From the NCBI GenBank assembly GCA_965198095.1, contig OZ240239.1, forward strand, positions 1,054,001 to 1,118,000: a DNA stretch of 64,000 bases, given 5' to 3'. Below the pieces are notes generated by a model, which was given only the letters and a program-made list of their open reading frames with translations, had not been told where the DNA came from and searched no databases. Numbering within the stretch: the stretch's first letter is position 1; each line of letters opens with the position of its first letter. The position numbers were made by a program, and so were the translations under genes. Of the stretch, positions 51,873 through 60,800 are shown piece by piece. Origin of the DNA: CBDFJH01 sp965198095 (GTDB lineage: Bacteria > Latescibacterota > UBA2968 > GCA-2709665).

Positions 51873-54800
51873 CTACGGCGCGGCCTGCACTCGGGCCGAG
51901 ACGGCCGATACGGGCGGGGTCGGATTCGAGGCAGTGTGATGGCGGTCCCTGTAGCTGGCGGTGGCGCGCAGATATTTGGTCACATCGCCGACCTGCGGCG
52001 TGTAGCTGGCCGCTGTTACCCCAGTGATGACGGTCCAAGGGCCGATGCTGTTGTCAGACCTCTCCCACTGCCAGATGACGGCGTGGTCAGGGTTGTCCGG
52101 GTCCCGGTCAGGATCGTTCAGGGTCGCGGTCAGGGGGGTCAGGGCCTGCGGCGAGGGCAGGCTGATTGTCCCGGCCTCGGGCTCGTCGGTAACACGGATG
52201 GTCACTAAAATGGAGTCGTCGGTATCAGCCTCGTTCCCGGCCCCCGCCTCGCCGTCCTCCACCAACACCACGACCTCATAGATGTTGTTGCCATCCGCGT
52301 CCGCCGGCTGCTCGTAGTTGAGGGCGTCCTTGGTCTGTAACTCGCCCCGGGCGGTGATGGTGAAGGGAGTGTGATCGCTATGGCCGTTCCGGCCGGCCAG
52401 ACTGTAGCGCAGGTCGTCCTCGGGGTTCTCATCCGCCACTGTGACGATCCCTTCACCCGCGGCCGTGTTCTCGGCCACGCTGCCTGACACCTCAGGGAGC
52501 TTCAGGATCGTGAAGTCGTCCTGGATGTTCCCGGTACTATCCAGGAATATGGCGTCAAGACGGTTCCCGTTCACGTCGAGCACCATTGACCCCAGAGACC
52601 TGAGCGAAACGGCCATGGCCGGGTGGTCCAGCCACCCTTCTGTTTTGATGACGCCCGCGGTCCCGGCTACCACATACACGGCGCCGGCGTGCGGCGCGCC
52701 AACCGTTGCGGGCTTCTGATAGGCCCCGTCGCCTGTTGCGCTGCCGTCGCCGGGATTCTTCTTCATGGCGTCGGTGAAGGTGTCGGACAGCCCGTAATGG
52801 CCATCAATGAGATAGGAACGCTCGTAGGAGTGACTATGCCCGCTGAGCACCAGATCGACGCCGTACCGCTCGAGAATTGGCACGGCGTTCTGCCGCAGGG
52901 CAATCTGTTGCCCGTCCGTGTCGGAGTTGGCCGATCCCCTGGAATAGGGGGGGCGGTGCCAGAACGCGATGATCCATTCCCTGTCGTTCGCATGCAGATC
53001 CGCTTCCAGCCAGGTCATCATCGCCCCGTCCGGCGAGAGATCGGTTTCGGAGTTCAGGCAAACGAAGTGCAGATTCCCGTAGTCAAAGGAGTAATAGGCT
53101 TCCGTCCCTGAGGCGACTCCGCCGGCTTCGCCGTTGCGAGGAAGGGAAATGATGTCGTAATAGGGACCACTTCCGGTGGCGGAGTCGGATGTGCCGGCGC
53201 CATGGTTTCCGAGGGTCGGCCAGAGCACCGTCCTGGGCAGCACGTGCGAGTAGGTATTGAAAACCGCCCTCTGGTACTCATTGTCGGTTCCGTGGTAATA
53301 GGCGTTGTCGCCCAACATGATCCAAAGGTCCGGGTCCCGCGACCTGGTGAATTCGAGAAAGGCATTACGGACGGCTCTGGCATTAGCATCGGCGGTTCCG
53401 GAATCTCCGATGACCCAGATTCGCGTCGGCTTCGCCGTGCCGGGGACGGGAGCGGTGACGACGAAATGATCGCTGTCCCCCCCGGCCAGCTGAAGGACCG
53501 ATGAGGTGCCCACGGAATAGAAGTACTTGACGTCGGCGGACAAGCCCGTGAGTTGCACTGCGTGCTCGGTTGTGGAGGTGGAGTTCGATGCCGACAGCTG
53601 CAAGCCGTCCGGGTCGTGGTCGAGGCCGTACCGCACGAGGCTATTGGTCGCTTCGTCCGTTCGCCACTTGATGATGACGCCCGACGACGTACCGCTCTGC
53701 AGATAGGGACCTCGAAGTATAGTTGGCGACGGCGCGGTGAGCGTCGTCCCGTTGACCGAATTGGACCACGCGCCCTTCCCTTCGTCGTTCTCCGCCTGTA
53801 CCCGGATCTGGTAGGTGCTGCCCGAACTCAAGCCCGTGATCGTGCGGGTCAGGGACGGGCCGGTGTCCGGCCAATCGGTGAACGCGCCGCTGATGCGGTA
53901 TTGCATATGGTAATTGGTGACGTCGGGCCCGGTGTTGGCCGGCTCGGTCCATGTCGCGGTGAGGCTGCTCTCGGTTTCGTCGCTCACCGTGGGCGGATCG
54001 GGCTTGCCCGGCGGTTCGTTCACGTCGGTGACGTTGATGGTCAACGTGACGCTGTCGCTGAAACCACCCGGGTTCGTGGCGGTGACGATGACCTCGTATG
54101 AACTCCGGGTCTCGTAGTCCAGCGCTACTTTGGCGCGCAACTCTCCGACGGTTGCATCCGCGATATTGAAGGATGGCGCATCGGGGCCGCTGAGCGTGTA
54201 GGTGAGCGTTTCGCCCTTCGGGTCGAGGGCCAACACTCTGGCGACGACATCCGAGGCGCTGCTGTTCTCTTCCACATGTGGAACCTGGGTGTCGGTCAGG
54301 AACGCGGGCGCCCGGCTGGCGGTGACCCGGAGTATCCGGTCCGCGCCAGCGCCGTTCGAGGTGGTCACGTACAGGGCACCGTCAGGGCCGAGCATGGGGG
54401 TGCGCAGGCGGCCGTACGCACCGTCCAGGCCGGGCGCAACGACATGGCTCATGAACGCGCCGCTCGCGGAGAACTCGAAGACCCGCAGCGACCGCCCCTT
54501 CAGCGTCGCGATCGCCAGCCGCCCGTCCCACTCGCCCCAGTCTTCTCCCTCCAGGAAGATGCCGCCGCTGGTGGCCAACGTATGATTTCCCGACGACCAT
54601 CTGGCCTCGACCGCACCGGGAAACTTCACCAGGTCGGTCATGGGCACGCCCTCGTTGTAGGACGGCACCGGATCCCAACCGTAGTTGCCGCCCGCGCTCA
54701 GCAGGTTGATCTCGTCGTCCACCGTAGGGCCGTGCTCTACCGACCACATCTGGTTCGTGCCCGGACGGCGCGCCAGCCCCTGTGGATTGCGATGGCCGTA

Positions 54801-57800
54801 GGTGTAGACTCGCGTCCCGAACGGGTTGCCCGGCGCCGCCGCGCCCGTCGAGGAGTTGACGCGGAGCACTTTCCCGCCGAGCGAGTTCCGATCCTGCGGG
54901 ACTGTCCCGGACGAGGCGTCGCCGGTTGCGATCCACAGATACCCCTCCGGACCGAAACGCAAGCGGCAGCCGCTGTGCTGACTGGCGGCGGGGATGTTGT
55001 CAACGAGGGGGTCATCGGCGCGGGTGGCCGCGGTGTAGTTCGCGTCTATCGTCCAGGCAATCACCTGCACTTCCGGCCCGGTATGGGCCTGACAGGTGTA
55101 GAACCGTCGGTTGGAAGCGAACGCGGGGTCGACGACGATGGCCATCAATCCGGCCTCTCCCGAGACGAGCAGGTCGTCGAAGTCGGCGCTGACGGACTGG
55201 ACCGTCCCGTCGGTCAGCCGACTGCTCAGCCTGTCTCCCCGCTCGGTGAACAGCAGCGTCCCGTCAGGCGCGAAGGCGATCCCCCACGGAACGCTCAGGC
55301 CGGAGACGAGCGGGACGACGGTCAGCTCCGGGCCGGGCTCCCGCTCGCCGACCACATGATCCGACACCACCTCGGTGGTCTTCCCGGTGCCCTGGCCGTC
55401 GGTGTAGCCCGCCGTGGCTCTCAGGTATTGCCCCTGGACGCTGTCCGTGGGCGTGTAGTCGGCCTGGGTCGCTCCGTCGATTCTGGTCCAGGCGGTCTTG
55501 TCCGAGGACTCCTCCCACTGCCAGGACACGGCGTGGAGATCCACACCGTCCGGGTCGCTCAGCGCTGCCCGGACCACCGTCCACGCCCGGAGCTGAGCCG
55601 GAAACAGCGACACGGACCCAGGCTCGTCGACGTTGGTGACCTCGATGGTCACCCTGACGGAGTCGTCGACCTCGTTGTCGTCGGGCAAGTCGTTGGTGTC
55701 CTTGCCGTCGCTGACCGAGACGACGACTTCGTACTCGTCCTCCACCTCGTAGTCGAGGGCGGCCCTGGTCAGCAACTGTCCCGTTGAACTGTTGATGTCG
55801 AACAGGTCCGCATCCATGCCCGACAGTGCGTACTGCAAGGGATCGCCATCGGCGTCGTCGGCTTCGACCGGTGAGTCGATGGGCTGGCCCGTCGCGGTGT
55901 GTTCGGCCACACGGCGGACCAGCGACGCTGAAGGAAACTCCGGGTTGCTGTTGGGCGCGGCGCCTACGGCGCCGGACGTCACGCTCTGTGCGGTCTTGCC
56001 CGGACCGTGGGTGTTGGTGTAGGTGGCCGTGGCCCGCAGATACTTGCCGATATCGTCCGCGCCGGGCGTATACGACGCCGACCGAGCCCCGTCGATGTCC
56101 TCCCAGCCGGTGACGCCGTCGTCTGATCGCTCCCATTTCCAGGTCGTGGCGGTGACGCCGCCGTCGGCGTCAGACAGGCTGGCCTGGAACGGGCTGCCAA
56201 CCTGGGGCTGGGTCGAGGAAAGGGTCACCGTCCCCTCGTGCTCCACGTCGGTGACTTCGATGGTCAAGGTGACCGTGTCGCTGGTGTTCTGATCGTCGGT
56301 GGCGGTGACGGTGACTTCGTATTCCCGCCTGGTCTCGTAGTCGAGTTGCGTTGTGGACCGGACTCGCAGCTCGCCGATGTTCTCGTCCAGGATGTAGAAC
56401 GACTCCCCGTCGGTGCCGCCCAGCGTGTAGGTGAGTTCGTCGTGGTTGTAGTCGGTCGCCTCGACCGTGGCGACGACCATGTCGCCGCCGGTGTTCTCGG
56501 TCACCTGCCGGGTGTCGGCGTCGTTCGGGAACTCAGGCGCCTGCTGAGGGGTGACCCTCAGGATCTCATCCCTCCAACCCCTCGTAGAAGTGGAGAGATA
56601 CAAGGCATTGTCGGGACCGATCATCGGAGTCCGCAGTCGGTGGTCACGGTCACCGAAGTGGTCGAGTTCCTCCGGAACGACGTGGCTCACGAAGGTCCCG
56701 TCTTCGGTGAACTCGAAGATGCGTAATGATCGGCCCTTGAGCGTGGCCACGGCCAGCCGGCCCTCCCAGAGGCCCCATTGCTCGCCTTCGAGGAAGATGC
56801 CCCCGCTCGTGGCCAGGGTCGGGTTACCCGACGACCACCTGGCCTCGATCGCACCGGGAAACTTCACCAGGTCGGTCATGGGGGCGGTGTCGTCGTAGCC
56901 GGAGGTCGGGTCACCGTTCTCGTCGGTGGGCACTGGATCCCAACCGTAGTTGGCGCCGGGGACCAGCAGGTTGATCTCGTCGTCCACCGTCGGGCCATGC
57001 TCGACCGACCACATCTGCCTCGTACCGGGCCTCAGGGCCAGGCCCTGCGGGTTGCGGTGACCGTACGAATAGACCAACGATCCCGGGAACGGGTTGTCCG
57101 CGGGCGCGGCGCCCGTCAGGGGGTCCACCCTCAGTATCTTCCCGCCGAGCGAGTTCAGGTCCTGCGGGACGGTCCCGATAGCCTCGGTGTCGCCGGTGGA
57201 GATCCACAGATTGCCATCGGGGCCGAAGCGCAGGCGGCAGCCGTTGTGGTTGTCCACCCTCGGGATGTTCCCGACAAGGGGATCATTGGCTCGGGTGGCC
57301 GTGGTGTAGGTCGCGTCTATCGTCCAGGCGACCACCTGTATCACGGAGCCGGTACGCTGCTGGCAGATGTAGATCCGCCGGTTGTCGACGAAGTCGGGAT
57401 CGACTTCGAGCCCCATCACCCCACCGTTTTCATCGGTATCCAGGTCGCTGAAGTCGGCAGACACGGTCTGGAGCGTGCCATCGGTGAGCCGGCTGCTGAG
57501 CCCTTCGGGAGGGTCGGGAAGTGGGTCTTGCTGCGGATGGCCATCCCGTTCGGTGAACAGCATCGTCCCGTCGGGAGTGAAGGCGATCCCCCAGGGATAT
57601 CTCAAGCCGGACACCAGCGTCTTGACCGACAGTTCCGGGCCGGGCTCCCGCTCGCCGACTACGGCGTTCGACTCCGTCCGTGAAGTCTTGTTGGAACCTT
57701 CGCCGTCCCTGTAGCGTGTTGCCGTGGCCCGCAAGTACTTGCCCCGTCTCGCTTCCGTCGGCAGGTAATCGGCCTGGGTCGCCCCGTCGATGTTGGTCCA

Positions 57801-60800
57801 GGTGGTCTTGTCCGAGGACTCGGCCCACCGCCAGGACACGGCGCTGAGATCGCCATCAGGATCGGTGAGGGTGGCCCGGACCACCATCCGCACCCGGAGT
57901 TGCGCCGGAAACAGCGACACGGTGCCGGCCTCATCCACGTTCTTGACGGTCACAACTACGTCTTCCGTATCCGTATGGGTGCCGTCGCTGACCTGCACGG
58001 TGACTTCGTAGGTGCGATCAGCGTCGGCGTCGCCCGGGTTCTCGTAGTCGGGGGCTGCCGCGAAGGCCAGGACGCCGGCGGTGCTCAGCGTGAACCGGCC
58101 CGCGTCGGCGCCGCCCGCCTTTGACCACTCCAGGTCCGCCGCGGCGGTGTCCTGATCCTCCGCGGTCAAGGTCGCCACCGCTGTCTTCCCCTCATCGACG
58201 GTGAAGGTCAAGGCACTGATCTCCGGCGGCGCGTCGGTCGGCGCGGTGAGCGTGGTGCCGTTGACCGAATTGGACCACGCGCCCTTGCCCTCCGCGTTCT
58301 CCGCCTGTACCTGGATCTGGTAGGTGCTGCCCGAACTCAAGCCGGTGATCGTGCGGGTCAGGGACGGGCCGGTGTCCGGCCAATCGGTGAATGCGCCGCT
58401 GGTGCGGTATTGCACAAAATAGTTCGCGATGTCGGGCCCGGTGTTGGCCGGCTCGGTCCATGTCACGGTCAGGCTGTTTTCCGTCTCGTCCGATACGGTG
58501 GGCGGATCGGGCTTGCCCGGCGGTTCGTTAACGTCCTCCACGGTGACGGTGATCCTCTGCTGTGCGGTCAGTGCGCGGCCTCCCGCGCCGCCGGTGGCGG
58601 TGAGCACCACGCTGTACTGGTTGTTTCTGCCGTTGTCCGCGGGATCCTCGAAGTCGGGGGCATCCTTGAAGGTCAACGCGCCCCCGCTGTCGATCTCGAA
58701 CAGGTCGCGGTCGTCGCCCCCGCTAATCGTGTAGCCAGTGATGCCGTCGTTGTTATCGAGATCGCGCGCCTCCACGCGTCCGGCAGACGGCGCATTCTCC
58801 GCGGAATCGAAGGTCCCGTCCCCTATGAACACGGGGGCTTCGTTCACGTCGATCAGGTCAATGAGCACGAGGATGGTGCGCTCGCCGCCATGCCCGTCGG
58901 TTGCTTTGACTCTCAGAACATAGCGGGGCTTCGTCTCGTAGTCCCAGGTCTTGCCCGAACGGGTGCGCAGCTGGCCGCTGCCCGAGTGGACGGTGAAGGA
59001 GTCGGCATCGGTGCCCTGGAGGCTGTAGGTCAGCGTGGTGTTCTCCGGGTCGGTAGCCCCCACCGGATCGCCGACGTCGACGACGCCGGTGGTGTTCTCG
59101 TCGAGGCGGCGGGTGGCGCTCGACCCGTCGGTGAAAACGGGGAGCTGATTGGGGTCGGTGCTCCCCGTGCCGGAGGGCGACCAGCCGCTGGCGCCTTCGT
59201 CGTTGCGCGCGCGCACCTGTACCTGGTAGCTCGTGCCCGGGCTCCGACCGGTGATGGTTGCGGTGCGTTCCGCGCCGTTGTGCGTCCAGGAGGTGAAGCC
59301 ACCGCTGTCCCCTTCTCGGTATTGCACGTCGTAGCCGTCGATGTCGGGGCCGGTGTTGACCGGCTCGGTCCAGGTTACGGTCAGGCTCGTTGATGAGGCC
59401 GGTATGACCCGGGGTGCTGAAGGGGTCTCGGGTGGCTCCTGTTGGTCTGTCAGATTGATCGTCACCTCGATGGTGTTGCTGCCGCCCTGATCGTCCTCTG
59501 CGCGCACTATGACCTCATAGCTGTTCTTCTCCTCATAGTCGTAGGCGACGCCCGCTATCGTCTGAAGCTGGTTGCCGTCGAGAGTGAAGGAGGACTGGTC
59601 CGTGCCTCCAAGGAGGTAGCGCATTGTCCCGCCGTCACCGTCGGTGGCGGTGATCGGGTTGCCGACGTCCTGCGTGCCCGTCGTGTTCTCGGCCACCCTG
59701 CGCGTGGTGCGCGAACCTTCGTTGAACGTCGGCGCCTGGTTGGCGACGGTCCGCCCATTACCCGATGGCGACCACTCGCTCGTGCCCTCGTCACTGGTCG
59801 CCTGCACCTGAATCTGATAGGTGGTGTTCGACTTCAGGTTCGAAATCGTCGTGGTCCTGCCCGGGCCATCGTGCGCCACAGAGGTAAAGGGACCGCTGCT
59901 GCCTTCGCGGTACTGCACGTTGTAATCGGTGATCGGCGGACCGGTATTGCCCGGCTCGGTCCACCCTACGGTCAGACTCGTCAACGTCGAAGCCGTTACC
60001 GAGGGCCGGTCGGGTCTTTCCGGCCGCTCGTTGTCGTCGTCGGTGATGTCAATCGTCACGGTGAGGGTGGCGCGCCCGCCCTGCTCGTCCTGTGCCTCGA
60101 CGGTCACCGAATAGCGATTCTGCGCCTCGTAGTTGTAATCGACGCCGGTCCGAGTGCGCAGCTGGCCGTTTTGAGGGATGATGGTGAACCGATCCGTGTC
60201 CCCGCCTGTAAGGCTGTAGCTCACCGCGCGGCCCTCGGGGTCGGTCGCTCCTACCGGGTTGCCGATGCTGCGATCGGGCGGGGTGTTCTCGGCCACGCTG
60301 CGGGTGGTGCTTGCACCCTCGTTGAAGACCGGTGCCTGATTGGGGGCCGGCGGCGGTCGGGGAGGGGGAGGTCGTGGCGGAGGTGGCCGTGGAGGAGGAC
60401 GAGGTGGTGGCGGCGGGGGAGGAGGAGGTGGCGGTTTGGGCTCGACGGTGACGCCGAAGCTCAAGGATGCCTCCAGGCCTTCGGGGTCGCGGGCGGTCAC
60501 CGAGATCCGGGCCTGCCCCGGGCTCTTGGGGGCGATGTTCACCCCGGACCCCTCGACGGCGGCAGTGGCCACCGCCTCGTTGCTCGACGTGGCCGTGTAG
60601 GTCAGCACGTCTCCTACGTCCGGGTCGGTGAAGGCTTCGGACAGCTCCACCCGGGCCAGGCTGTCGATGCGGACCTTGCGGTCGGCCGGGGCCTGGGCCA
60701 CCACGGGGGGACGGTTGGGCGGGTAGACGGTCACGGGGACCAGCAGGGTGGCCGCCCGGCCGCGCTCGTCGCGGGCGGTCACCGCTACGGTGATCTGGCC

